64,000 nt of DNA. Origin: Clostridia bacterium (lineage in GTDB: Bacteria > Bacillota > Clostridia > Oscillospirales > Acutalibacteraceae). The position numbers and the translations under genes are program-made. Positions 15,033 to 23,925 of the stretch are shown piece by piece. Every line of letters begins with the position of its first letter. The first letter of the stretch is position 1. The DNA lies in NCBI GenBank assembly GCA_017622555.1, contig JAGAQV010000022.1:1-64000 (forward strand), given 5' to 3'. The notes beneath the pieces are model-generated. The model was not told the origin of the DNA. It was given only the letters and a program-made list of their open reading frames with translations, and did not search any database.

Positions 15033-18000
15033 TTAAAGGGCATTTATAAGTTCGCCCACAAAATCGGACAAATTTTGATTTTTTAGCAGCTTAATTGTGT
15101 AAACAGGTTTATCAGTAACGTTAAGCCTAAAGCGGTTACCGTACTTTTCGGAAAGCTTATGCATAGTATCAGCATTAATAGAATTAATTTTTAAAACTGC
15201 TACGTCTGAGTTTGCGGTAATTTCGGCGATTTTGTTGTTAGCCGCCTTGTTGCGCAAGATAGCGATATCAATAAGACCCATTACAGCCTTTGGCGGTTCA
15301 CCAAAGCGGTCACAAAGCTCGTCAATAACGTCGCTTGCGTCGTCACCACTTCTTATTGCGGCAATACGCTTATAAATACCCAAGCGTGCGGGCAACGATT
15401 CAATATAATTTTCTGGTATATGCGCTGAAACGTTAAGGTCGACCGTGCAGGGAATATCATCATCGGGCACAATGCCGTTTTCTTCATTAACAGCATCGCT
15501 TAAAAGCTTTAGGTACATATCGTATCCAACCGATTCCATATTGCCGTGCTGTTCACCGCCCAAAATACTGCCCGCACCTCTAATTTCAAGGTCACGCATG
15601 GCGATTTTAAAGCCCGAGCCAAATTCGGTGTATTCCCTTATAGCTTCAAGACGCTTTGCGGCAATATCACTTAATTGCTTATTTGGGGTAAAGCAAAAAT
15701 AAGCATAGGCACGGCGTGGCGAACGGCCAACACGGCCACGAAGCTGGTGAAGCTGTGAAAGCCCCATTCGGTCAGCATTTTCAATAATAAGGGTGTTAGC
15801 GTTAGGCACGTCTACACCGGTTTCAATAATTGTGGTACAAACAAGCAGGTCAATTTCGTGTTCTAATAGCTGCTTCCACACGTTTGAAAGCTCATCCTCG
15901 TTCATTCTGCCGTGGGCAATACCAATGTTAATTTCGGGCAGCTTTGCCTTAAGCCGCGCGGCACAGCGTTCAATTGTGTCAATGCTGTTGTGTAAATAAT
16001 AAACCTGACCCCCACGTCGAATTTCTTTTCTTATGGCATCAACTAAAATACCCATATTTTGTTCAAGCACATAGGTTTGCACAGGATGACGGTCGCCTGG
16101 CGCTTCGTCAAGGCTTGACATATCCCTTAGTCCCGACATTGCCATATTAAGTGTTCTCGGAATAGGGGTGGCCGAAAGGGTTAGTATATCAACCGAGGGG
16201 TAAAGTTCCTTAAAGCGTTCCTTTTGCGCCACACCAAAGCGCTGTTCCTCGTCAATTATTACAAGACCTAAATCCTTAAAGCTTACATCCTTCGAAATAA
16301 GGCGGTGGGTACCCACAACCATATCAAGTCTGCCGCATTTAAGGTCGGTTATAATTTTTTGTTGCTGTTTAGGTGTTACAAAACGGTTTAAAAGCTTAAC
16401 TGTTACCGGCATTTCACCAAAGCGACGCACAATGGTATTATAATGCTGAAGTGCCAAAATGGTGGTTGGCACCAATAAAGCACATTGCTTACCCTCACTT
16501 ATGCACTTGAAGGCGGCACGAAGGGCAACCTCGGTTTTGCCGAAGCCAACGTCACCACACAAAAGTCGGTCCATTGGAACATCACGTTCCATATCGGCTT
16601 TAATTTCGTTAATGCACCTAAGCTGGTCTTCGGTTTCGTCATATTCAAACCTACGCTCAAAATCGTTTTGTAAATCGGTATCGGGTGAAAAGGCATAGCC
16701 CTTAACCGCCATTCGTTTAGCGTAAAGTGCGGTAAGCTGCTTTGCCATATCTTTAACAGCGGCTTTAACACGTTTTCGGGTTTTTTGCCATTCACTACCG
16801 CCCAGACGGTTAATTTTTATTTGTGAATCCTCAGTTGCGGCGCCAATATAACGGGACACCAAATCAAGCTGTGTTACTGGTACGTACAAAACGTCACTTT
16901 TAGCGTATTTAATTTTAATATAATCCTTGGTAACACCGCCGTTTGTAATGCGGTTAATACCGTCAAAAATGCCAATGCCGTGGGCTTCGTGAACAACATA
17001 GTCGCCTTTTTTAAGCTCATCAAGTGAACCTATTTCCTGTCCTTTTTTAGATTTCTTTTTAAGGCGTTTTTTGTCGGCGGCAATATATCGGTGGGTTATA
17101 AGTATAAACCGTTGTGACGGAATTTCAAATCCATCTGAAAGACCGCCCGTTGTTACATAAACCGCCCCTGCCTTAATTTCGGGGTCTTCACTTAAAAGAG
17201 CGTTTATGCCTTTTTCCTGTAAAGAAGCGGTCAGCACCCGTGCGGCACGGTTTTCGCCTGCAAGTATAACTGCCGTACCTTTATTTTCTAAAACGTAAGA
17301 AATATCCTCAAGCAAAACGCCAATATCGCCGCCCCATGCGGTAGAGCGTTTAAAATTAAAGTTAATAATGTTTTTAACCGTTAACTCATAGCTATTACGG
17401 CTAAAATTATCCATTATTACAGCGCTTTGGCATTTTTCGTAAAATTCCGTTTTTGTAAGCCATAGCTTTGCGGTTTTTTTATTTAAAAAGCCTTCTTCCA
17501 AAAGGTTTTCGGTGTCCATTTCGTTTTGGGAAGAAATGCTTTTAAGCCTTTCGGAAATATTTATACTGTCGGATAAAATAATAAGTGTATCATCTAAGTA
17601 ATCAAAAACTGTTGTGTTAAAAAGCAGGGGAATATAACGGTCAGGCTGAATTGAAATGCCGTTTTCAAGGGCGTTTATATCTTTTTCAATTTGTTTTGCC
17701 TGATTTTCGGTTATACTTTTGCTTTTTAAAAGCTTTGCAAGGGATGATAAAAGCTCATCATTATTAAAAAGCACCTCGCAAGCAGGGGTAATATCAATAG
17801 CATCTATACGGTCAGTGCGGCGCTGTGTTTCGGGGTCAAAAAAAGATATGCTGTCAATTTCGTCGCCCCAAAATTCAAGCCTTACGGGGTCCTTTTGGTT
17901 TACGGGAAAAATATCAAAAATACCGCCACGCAACGAAAACTGACCAATGCCCTCACACAATTCACTTCGCACATATCCGCTGTTTAAAAGCTTGTCACAA

Positions 18001-18452
18001 AGTGCGCCAATTTCTATACAGTCGCCGCTTTTTAACATAAAGTTTGCGGCTTCTAATTTTTGAGGTGGTAGAGTGTACTGTAATGCCGCATCTAATGATA
18101 ATGTAAGCACGTCAAAACCCCCGCCTAAAAGCTTAGACAGGGTGTCGGTACGTTTTTGCTCATATTCTTTTGAGTAACCTTGCATATTGCAAAGGCAATA
18201 GTCCCTTGACGGAAAGTTAACGGCATTAACTTTAAGTGAAACAAGGTCAGAAAGCAATGCATCAGCCGTAGCTTCGTCAGGGGTGATAACAGCAATTTTT
18301 TTGTTTAAATGACCGTGAAGAGCCGAAACAATTGCCGCCTTGTGCACGTTTGAAAGCCCTGTGCAAAGTGTGGGCAGGTGATTTTTTTCACAGTCGTTTA
18401 AAAGGCTTTTATAATCGCTGTCACATTTAAGAACATCGCTTATAAATTTCAT
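15033..18452 (-). CDS. mfd: Transcription-repair coupling factor Mfd
   Basis: A 1139-residue DNA translocase that removes RNA polymerase stalled at lesions and recruits UvrA. The N-terminal UvrB-like domains run to about residue 350, with LRGGIFDIFPV present. An RNA polymerase-interaction (CarD-like) domain begins with GDYVVHEAHGIGIFDGI at about residue 480. The helicase core has Walker A LLCGDVGFGKTEVALRAA near residue 630, DEEQRFGV, and the later GRVGRSPRRAYAY motif. The C-terminal TRCF domain (residues about 1000-1100) is present. It starts two bases after the pth stop, the classical pth-mfd order. Confidence 0.97.
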   Translation of the reverse strand: MKFISDVLKCDSDYKSLLNDCEKNHLPTLCTGLSNVHKAAIVSALHGHLNKKIAVITPDEATADALLSDLVSLKVNAVNFPSRDYCLCNMQGYSKEYEQKRTDTLSKLLGGGFDVLTLSLDAALQYTLPPQKLEAANFMLKSGDCIEIGALCDKLLNSGYVRSELCEGIGQFSLRGGIFDIFPVNQKDPVRLEFWGDEIDSISFFDPETQRRTDRIDAIDITPACEVLFNNDELLSSLAKLLKSKSITENQAKQIEKDINALENGISIQPDRYIPLLFNTTVFDYLDDTLIILSDSINISERLKSISSQNEMDTENLLEEGFLNKKTAKLWLTKTEFYEKCQSAVIMDNFSRNSYELTVKNIINFNFKRSTAWGGDIGVLLEDISYVLENKGTAVILAGENRAARVLTASLQEKGINALLSEDPEIKAGAVYVTTGGLSDGFEIPSQRFILITHRYIAADKKRLKKKSKKGQEIGSLDELKKGDYVVHEAHGIGIFDGINRITNGGVTKDYIKIKYAKSDVLYVPVTQLDLVSRYIGAATEDSQIKINRLGGSEWQKTRKRVKAAVKDMAKQLTALYAKRMAVKGYAFSPDTDLQNDFERRFEYDETEDQLRCINEIKADMERDVPMDRLLCGDVGFGKTEVALRAAFKCISEGKQCALLVPTTILALQHYNTIVRRFGEMPVTVKLLNRFVTPKQQQKIITDLKCGRLDMVVGTHRLISKDVSFKDLGLVIIDEEQRFGVAQKERFKELYPSVDILTLSATPIPRTLNMAMSGLRDMSSLDEAPGDRHPVQTYVLEQNMGILVDAIRKEIRRGGQVYYLHNSIDTIERCAARLKAKLPEINIGIAHGRMNEDELSNVWKQLLEHEIDLLVCTTIIETGVDVPNANTLIIENADRMGLSQLHQLRGRVGRSPRRAYAYFCFTPNKQLSDIAAKRLEAIREYTEFGSGFKIAMRDLEIRGAGSILGGEQHGNMESVGYDMYLKLLSDAVNEENGIVPDDDIPCTVDLNVSAHIPENYIESLPARLGIYKRIAAIRSGDDASDVIDELCDRFGEPPKAVMGLIDIAILRNKAANNKIAEITANSDVAVLKINSINADTMHKLSEKYGNRFRLNVTDKPVYTIKLLKNQNLSDFVGELINAL

Positions 18453-18454
18453 TT

Positions 18455-19045
18455 TCAGTTGTTGTATTTATTCATTGCTGAATCAATACCCTTTGTAATA
18501 ATTTCTTTAGCAGCTTTGGTGGCTTTAAGCAGGGCGGCATCAAGATTTTCTTTATCGCTGTCAGGGAATTTTGAAAGCACCCAGTCGGCCAAATTATAAT
18601 CGGGGTGGGGCTTTTGACCAACGCCAATTTTGATTCGGGCAATATTACTGTTGCCAAAAAGCTCAATAATATCCTTCATACCGTTGTGACCGCCGTGACT
18701 GCCGTTTCGTCTCATTCTAATTTTGCCGACGTCAAGTGAAATATCGTCAAAAATAATAATTATTCTATCAAGCGGAACTTTGTAAAAAGCGGCAATTTGG
18801 GTAACCGCACGGCCCGAATTGTTCATATAGGTTTGGGGCTTTGCAACAAGCACACGGCTTTTGCCAACACTGCATTCGCCAAAAACGGCTTCAAACTTGT
18901 GCTTATTAAAGTCACCGCCGTTTTCCTTCATAAAAAGGTCAACGGCCATAAAGCCGACGTTGTGGCGGGTGTTTTCATACTGAATACCCGGGTTGCCAAG
19001 TCCGACAACCAACCAGTCAAAAGTGGGTTTTTTAGAAAAAATCAT
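18455..19045 (-). CDS. pth: Peptidyl-tRNA hydrolase
   Basis: Releases peptides from prematurely dropped peptidyl-tRNAs. The 196-residue protein has VVGLGNPGIQYENTRHNVGF at residues 13-32 with the catalytic His, KPQTYMNNSGRAV, and RIRRNGSHGGHNGMKDI-like substrate motif (RMRRNGSHGGHNG). It is first in the pth-mfd-foldase operon; a promoter is found 40 bases upstream, divergent from the thrS promoter. Confidence 0.96.
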   Translation of the reverse strand: MIFSKKPTFDWLVVGLGNPGIQYENTRHNVGFMAVDLFMKENGGDFNKHKFEAVFGECSVGKSRVLVAKPQTYMNNSGRAVTQIAAFYKVPLDRIIIIFDDISLDVGKIRMRRNGSHGGHNGMKDIIELFGNSNIARIKIGVGQKPHPDYNLADWVLSKFPDSDKENLDAALLKATKAAKEIITKGIDSAMNKYNN

Positions 19046-19061
19046 TTAATCACCGACTGTA

Positions 19062-19089
19062 TTTTAACATATATATGCCCCATATTCAA
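19062..19089 (-). promoter_or_regulatory. Sigma-A promoter for pth-mfd
   Basis: On the minus strand TTGAAT and an extended -10, TGTTAAAAT, are spaced by 16 bases. Confidence 0.65.
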
Positions 19090-19100
19090 GCAAAAAACAC

Positions 19101-19129
19101 TTGACACCTATAAAATAAAGTTGTATTAT
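19101..19129 (+). promoter_or_regulatory. Sigma-A promoter for the thrS T-box transcript
   Basis: TTGACA (19101-19106), a 17-base spacer and TATTAT (19124-19129). Confidence 0.82.
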
Positions 19130-19138
19130 AATTTTAAG

Positions 19139-19369
19139 AAAAGCGTTGATAAGGACATTAGCTTAAACGTGACGTTTTTAGAGAATGCGGGTCACCGGCT
19201 GTAAGCCCGCTAAACCGACTTTAAGTGAAACCGCCTTTGAGCTGTTCGGGGGTCAAAAACCCGTACCGTTTAGCCTGCGTTAAGGGTGCTGAGTGCCGAT
19301 TTTTTCGGAATTTGGGTGGAACCGCGGAGAAATTATGCTTCGTCCCTTTTGTTAGGGACGAAGTTTTTG
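19139..19369 (+). promoter_or_regulatory. T-box riboswitch, threonine-specific
   Basis: Controls thrS by sensing uncharged tRNA-Thr. The stem I region begins AGAGAATGCGGG and includes a candidate specifier ACC (19230-19232, within GTGAAACCGCC), a threonine codon. The conserved T-box TGGGTGGAACCGCG is at 19313-19326. A terminator stem, CTTCGTCCC against GGGACGAAG (19338-19363) followed by T bases, completes the antiterminator/terminator switch. The specifier assignment is by pattern; the T-box itself is certain. Confidence 0.95.
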
Positions 19370-19389
19370 TTTTTTTAGGAGGAATTAAA

Positions 19390-21333
19390 ATGATTAAGGT
19401 TACTTTAAGGGATACTGTTAAGGAATTTAACGACGGTATTAACGCTTATGAAGTGGCAAAGTCCTTTGGCGGCGGCTTTTACAAGAACGTTTGCGCTGCA
19501 AAAATTAACGGTGAAAACTGCGACTTACGCACCGTTTTAAAGGATGGCGACACACTTGAGCTTCTTACTTTCGAGGATGAATACGGTCGCTGGACCTTCC
19601 GTCATACTGCTTCTCATATTATGGCACAGGCTGTAAAGCGCCTTTATCCAAGTGTTAAGCTTGCAATTGGCCCCGCAGTTGATGACGGATTTTATTATGA
19701 TTTTGATATTGATGAAAAGTTTACTCCTGACGATTTAAAGAAAATTGAAGAAGAAATGAAGAAAATCGTTAAGGAGGATTTGGAGCTTACCCGTTTCTCG
19801 CTTCCAAAGGCTGAAGCGGTTGCAAAGTTTGAAAGCGAAAACGAGCCTTACAAGGTAGAACTTGCAGAAGGTATTGCCGACGGTGAGGAAATCAGCTTCT
19901 ATTCTCAGGGTGATTTTACTGATTTGTGCGCAGGCGCTCACCTTATGAGCACAGGCGCTGTTAAGGCGTTTAAGCTTACCTCGGCAACAGGTGCTTATTG
20001 GCGAGGCGACTCTTCCAAAAAGATGCTTTGCCGTGTTTACGGCACTGCTTTCCCGAAGGCAAGCGAATTGGAAGCACACCTTACAATGCTTGAAGAGGCT
20101 AAAAAGCGTGACCACAATAAATTGGGCCGTGAGCTTGAAATTTTTACAACTGTTGACTGTATTGGTCAGGGTCTTCCCATAATGCTTCCAAAGGGCACTA
20201 AAATCCTTCAAATTTTACAGCGCTTTGTTGAAGACGAGGAAGAAAGAAGAGGCTGGCTTAGAACTAAAACTCCGCTTATGGCTAAGAGTGACCTTTATAA
20301 AATTTCAGGTCACTGGGACCACTATTTAGACGGTATGTTTGTTTTGGGCGACCCGACTGATGAAAGCAAGGAATGCTTTGCCCTTCGCCCCATGACCTGC
20401 CCGTTCCAGTACCAAGCATATTTAAACCGCGCACGTTCTTACCGTGATTTACCTTTACGTTATGGTGAAACTTCGACCCTTTTTAGAAATGAAGAATCAG
20501 GCGAAATGCATGGTCTTATCCGTGTTCGTCAGTTTACCATTTCCGAAGGTCACCTAATTTGTACCCCCGAACAGTTAGAGGACGAATTCCGTGGCAGTTT
20601 GGAGCTTGCAATTTATATGCTTAAGACCTTAGGTCTTTATGAGGACGTTTCTTACCGCTTCTCACAATGGGACCCCAATGATAAGGAAAAATACATCGGC
20701 ACACCTGAGCAGTGGGCTGAAGCACAGGATATGATGGGTAAAATTCTTGACCACCTCGAAATTCCTTACAAGGTTGGTATTGGTGAAGCCGCATTCTACG
20801 GTCCTAAGCTTGACATTCAAATCAAGAACGTTTACGGTAAGGAAGACACCCTTATCACCATTCAAATTGACCAAATGCTTGCCGAAAAGTTTGGTATGGA
20901 ATACGTTGACCGTGACGGCCAAAAGAAGAACCCCTACATCATTCACCGCACCTCTATTGGTTGCTATGAAAGAACTTTGGCACTTCTTATTGAAAAATAT
21001 GCAGGTGCATTCCCGATGTGGCTTGCTCCCACACAGGTTAAAATTTTACCCATTGCTGACAGACATTTTGATTACGCTTACGATGTTAAAAAGCAGCTTG
21101 AAGCAAAGGGAATGCGTGTAGAAATTGATGACAGGAATGAAAAAATCGGTTATAAAATTCGTGAAGCCAGACTTCAAAAGGTACCTTATATGCTTGTTAT
21201 CGGTGACAGCGAGGTAGAAGCAGGCGCAGTTGCTGTTCGGCAGCGTGGTGAAAATGGCGACCTTGGCGCTATGCCTTTAGCACAGTTTATTGAAATGGCA
21301 GTAAACGATATTGAAACAAAGGTAATTAAATAA
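19390..21333 (+). CDS. thrS: Threonyl-tRNA synthetase
   Basis: Charges tRNA-Thr. The 647-residue class II enzyme has the N-terminal TGS domain (residues 1-62), the editing domain with HTASHIMAQAVKRLYP and the DLCAGAHL Cys/His site, the catalytic core (motif 2 FRNEESGEMHGLIRVRQF) and the C-terminal anticodon-binding domain. The start at 19390 follows TAGGAGGAATTAAA; the longer frame beginning at 19225 runs back through the T-box and is not real. The T-box leader regulates it by threonine charging. Confidence 0.97.
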   Translation: MIKVTLRDTVKEFNDGINAYEVAKSFGGGFYKNVCAAKINGENCDLRTVLKDGDTLELLTFEDEYGRWTFRHTASHIMAQAVKRLYPSVKLAIGPAVDDGFYYDFDIDEKFTPDDLKKIEEEMKKIVKEDLELTRFSLPKAEAVAKFESENEPYKVELAEGIADGEEISFYSQGDFTDLCAGAHLMSTGAVKAFKLTSATGAYWRGDSSKKMLCRVYGTAFPKASELEAHLTMLEEAKKRDHNKLGRELEIFTTVDCIGQGLPIMLPKGTKILQILQRFVEDEEERRGWLRTKTPLMAKSDLYKISGHWDHYLDGMFVLGDPTDESKECFALRPMTCPFQYQAYLNRARSYRDLPLRYGETSTLFRNEESGEMHGLIRVRQFTISEGHLICTPEQLEDEFRGSLELAIYMLKTLGLYEDVSYRFSQWDPNDKEKYIGTPEQWAEAQDMMGKILDHLEIPYKVGIGEAAFYGPKLDIQIKNVYGKEDTLITIQIDQMLAEKFGMEYVDRDGQKKNPYIIHRTSIGCYERTLALLIEKYAGAFPMWLAPTQVKILPIADRHFDYAYDVKKQLEAKGMRVEIDDRNEKIGYKIREARLQKVPYMLVIGDSEVEAGAVAVRQRGENGDLGAMPLAQFIEMAVNDIETKVIK

Positions 21334-21335
21334 TG

Positions 21336-21362
21336 AAAAAGCACCCTTCGGGGTGCTTTTTG
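21336..21362 (+). terminator. Terminator of thrS
   Basis: AAAAAGCACCC against GGGTGCTTTTT around a TTCG loop. Confidence 0.93.
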
Positions 21363-21366
21363 TTTT

Positions 21367-21432
21367 AAGTAAGAAGTAATAGTGAAGAGTGAAAAGGTGA
21401 GGTGTGCCTGCGGCACGGATATAATTTAACTA
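21367..21432. repeat. Short palindromic repeat related to the left part of the 2.3 kb repeat
   Basis: AGTAATAGTGAAGAG, a GTGTGCCTGCGGCAC hairpin and GATATAA follow each other in the same order and spacing style as 2235-2268. It directly follows the thrS terminator. Confidence 0.6.
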
Positions 21433-21469
21433 AATATTTATAAAAATTTTTGCGTGATTTTTTTGAAAA

Positions 21470-21608
21470 TTTATGCTATAATTAAGGTGTAGTCGGGTGA
21501 CTGCCACGGGAGTGCTTCGAAGCGGATATAACGTAAAGCTATATCTTTAAGTAACGGTTATCGTTTGGACATCTCTCTGTCAAAACATAAACCGGAGGAT
21601 ATATTTTT
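21470..21608 (+). promoter_or_regulatory. Promoter and structured leader of the Veg-like gene
   Basis: A TATAAT lies near 21476-21481 with GTGATT 17 bases upstream. The following 110 bases contain short stems: GCTTCGAAGC, GATATA with TATATC, and GACATCTCTCTGTC. No known riboswitch was recognised. An ACCGGAGG ribosome binding site ends it. Confidence 0.4.
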
Positions 21609-21848
21609 ATGACCGCAATTGAAAAAATAAAGGCTCGCATTAACGAGCTCTTTAAGGAAAACAACGCAATTCACATCACCATTACGCTTTCACACCCTCG
21701 CATCTATTTAAACGATACGCCCGTAATTATAAGAGGTGTTTACCCACACGTTTTCAGGGTGGAGGAATTGGGTGTCGAAAACCCGAAAAGCTATACACTT
21801 CAATATACCGACCTTTTAACAAACAGTGTAAATATTAAGGAATTATAA
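21609..21848 (+). CDS. Veg-like small protein
   Basis: A 79-residue protein starting after CCGGAGGATAT. The second half, GVYPHVFRVEELGVENPKSY, and TDLLTNSVNIKE resemble the conserved part of Veg (DUF1021), a small beta-barrel protein abundant in Firmicutes and tied to biofilm control in Bacillus. The similarity is from memory and covers the pattern YP-VF-V...SY...D-LT..V. It is monocistronic between its own leader and a terminator. Confidence 0.65.
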   Translation: MTAIEKIKARINELFKENNAIHITITLSHPRIYLNDTPVIIRGVYPHVFRVEELGVENPKSYTLQYTDLLTNSVNIKEL

Positions 21849-21854
21849 AAATTA

Positions 21855-21883
21855 AAACCGACCATTAAAGGTCGGTTTTTTTA
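21855..21883. terminator. Bidirectional terminator between Veg-like gene and cyclophilin gene
   Basis: AAACCGACC against GGTCGGTTT with a run of T bases. It sits between convergent stops. Confidence 0.9.
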
Positions 21884-22480
21884 TTCTGTCATTTCAATTT
21901 TTTCAATAATGGGTTGGTCCTTTGGGGCAACCTCACCGTTTGTGCCAACGGTTTTAATTGAAGCCATAACAGCGTCAATTACGTCCATACCTTCAACCAC
22001 TTTACCAAAAGCGGCATAGTCGCCATCAAGTCGGGTTTCATCACCCAACATAATAAAAAACTGACAGGAGGCGCTGTTATAGTCACGGGAGCGTGCCATT
22101 GATATGACGCCACGGGTGTGGGAAAGACTATTTTCAAAACGGTTGTTTTTAAATTCACCGTAAATGCGGGGTGCGCTGTTACCCGTGCCGTCACCGTTGG
22201 GGTCGCCGCCCTGAATCATATAACCTTTTATTGCACGGTGAAAGGTTAGTCCGTCGTAAAAGCCTTTGTCTATAAGCCTTACGAAATTTGCAACGGTTAC
22301 GGGCGCAATATCACCGTAAAGCTCAATTTTGACCTCGCCAAAATCCTTAACGGTCATAATAGCAGTATGTGTGCCGAAAAGCTTGGCTTCCTTTTCGTAG
22401 GGAAGTCCGCTTTCGCAGCCGCAAAGGCAAATCAAAAAGCAAGCGCAAATTAAAGCGGCTAAAAATTTAGTCCTTGTCAT
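21881..22480 (-). CDS. Lipoprotein cyclophilin-type peptidyl-prolyl isomerase
   Basis: A 199-residue secreted isomerase that speeds proline cis-trans isomerisation in exported proteins. The signal peptide ends in lipobox LCGC with Cys22. The cyclophilin core is present: FHRAIKGYMIQGGDPNGDGTG with the catalytic Arg, SMARSRDYNSASCQFFI, and FGKVVEGMDVID. Its start lies 14 bases inside the dacF-like gene, so the two are translationally coupled and both act outside the membrane. Confidence 0.93.
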   Translation of the reverse strand: MTRTKFLAALICACFLICLCGCESGLPYEKEAKLFGTHTAIMTVKDFGEVKIELYGDIAPVTVANFVRLIDKGFYDGLTFHRAIKGYMIQGGDPNGDGTGNSAPRIYGEFKNNRFENSLSHTRGVISMARSRDYNSASCQFFIMLGDETRLDGDYAAFGKVVEGMDVIDAVMASIKTVGTNGEVAPKDQPIIEKIEMTE

Positions 22481-23819
22481 TTTTATAATCTCTTTCCTTA
22501 TACGGAATGTACTTTACCTTTCTTTTTTTACGTGGCCAGTTAAGCTTTATCATAACTAAAATAAAGCCCACGATAATAGCGACTATAATAAGGTATACAG
22601 CCTTCATATATTTGCTTGTGAAAATATCCTTTATAAGCTCCCAAAACTGTAAAAGACCGCTGACCTTAACGTCCTGTCCTGCAATTAAAGCCACCTTGCC
22701 AATAACTTTTTCGGCATACATAACCTCGGCATAGCCCAGCACGTCACCTTTTTTAATTGGGGCGGTAGCGGCTTCGTTTTCAAAATGGGTTTTAATAACT
22801 ATTGTTGAATCGTCGGCCTCATTCGGTAAAACTGAAATAAACGGTTTTTCAAAATAAAGGGGTAAAAAGTCGGTTTCAAGGGACATTTCAACAGGAATTT
22901 CACAAACGGGTTCGTTCGATTTTGCAATTTCCCCAAACGAAAAATTGTTGAATGCCCAACGGTAAAGCTCACGACTTTCAGCAAATTCAAACCTCTTTTG
23001 CGGACTGTTGGGGCACTTAAGTAAAATGCACATATAGTTATATGTCTGGCCGCCATATTTTCTTGAAGCGGTGCTTACTAAGCAACGTCCTGCCGCATTG
23101 GTAAACCCAGTTTTAAAGCCTGATGCATATTCATAAAAGTAATTGGTTGAACGGTCCAGTAAAAAGTTTGTGGTCGAAAGGGTGCGTGTGGTGCCGTTTG
23201 TGGTAACCAGCTTATAGCGTGATTTTCCACATATTTCGCTTATAATATCGTGTTTTTTAGCGTAAACGCAAAGGTTATAGGTATCGCGCGCGGTGGTGTA
23301 GGTTTCTTCCTCGTGAAGACCAACAGGGTTAGAATAATGCGTGCCGTTAAGACCAAGCTCTTTTGCCTTGTCGTTCATCATCTGAACAAAGCCTTCAAGA
23401 CTGCCGCCATAAATATCAGCTGCAAGGTATGCGCAGTCACCAAAGGATGATAGAAGCACCATATATAATAGGTCAAGCTGGGTAAATTCTTCACCCTCGG
23501 TTAAAAGTGAAACGGCAAGACCTGTGCCAAGGGTTTTATCAAGAGCCGCTTTTGTAAGGGTAACCTTGGCTTCGGGGTTCCATTTGTCGCTTTCAACCAT
23601 TAAAACGGCGGTCATGATTTTGGTAATTGACGCCGGATACATTTTTTTGTCAGCATTCTTTTCCCAAAGCACTTCACCCGTATCAAGCGAAATAAGCATA
23701 CCTGCTTCGGCAGTAATTTCAAAGCTTGTCACCTCATAAGCCGAGGTTGAAATAGGAACAAAAACCGATGTTATTATTAAAAAACATATAAAAAATATGG
23801 AAAAAATCTTTTTAGGCAT
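22467..23819 (-). CDS. DacF-like D-alanyl-D-alanine carboxypeptidase (PBP5 family)
   Basis: A 450-residue penicillin-binding protein that would trim pentapeptides in peptidoglycan. It has a signal peptide (residues 1-28), the active-site SITK (Ser64-Lys67) and the third motif KTG (236-238, in GFKTGFTNAAG). The second motif, normally S-x-N, reads Ser125-Phe-Gly127, so the usual Asn is replaced. A C-terminal domain is followed by a hydrophobic anchor at about residues 400-425 (VYLIIVAIIVGFILVMI) and a basic tail. The ATG is preceded by ACGAGG. The change in the second motif could alter acyl-enzyme turnover; activity is likely but not certain. Confidence 0.9.
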   Translation of the reverse strand: MPKKIFSIFFICFLIITSVFVPISTSAYEVTSFEITAEAGMLISLDTGEVLWEKNADKKMYPASITKIMTAVLMVESDKWNPEAKVTLTKAALDKTLGTGLAVSLLTEGEEFTQLDLLYMVLLSSFGDCAYLAADIYGGSLEGFVQMMNDKAKELGLNGTHYSNPVGLHEEETYTTARDTYNLCVYAKKHDIISEICGKSRYKLVTTNGTTRTLSTTNFLLDRSTNYFYEYASGFKTGFTNAAGRCLVSTASRKYGGQTYNYMCILLKCPNSPQKRFEFAESRELYRWAFNNFSFGEIAKSNEPVCEIPVEMSLETDFLPLYFEKPFISVLPNEADDSTIVIKTHFENEAATAPIKKGDVLGYAEVMYAEKVIGKVALIAGQDVKVSGLLQFWELIKDIFTSKYMKAVYLIIVAIIVGFILVMIKLNWPRKKRKVKYIPYKERDYKNDKD

Positions 23820-23925
23820 AGAAATCTACCTCGTAATGTAGTATAATGTGTTATGTACTAAAGTTATTATATCAACAATTGTTTTAAAAATAAAGTGTTA
23901 TTTTGAAAAAAAGAGGTGATACGGT

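Noticed and set aside
19225..19389. 55-residue N-terminal extension of ThrRS
   Set aside because: The extension would be read through the T-box and its terminator; the real start at 19390 has TAGGAGGAATTAAA before it and begins the TGS domain.
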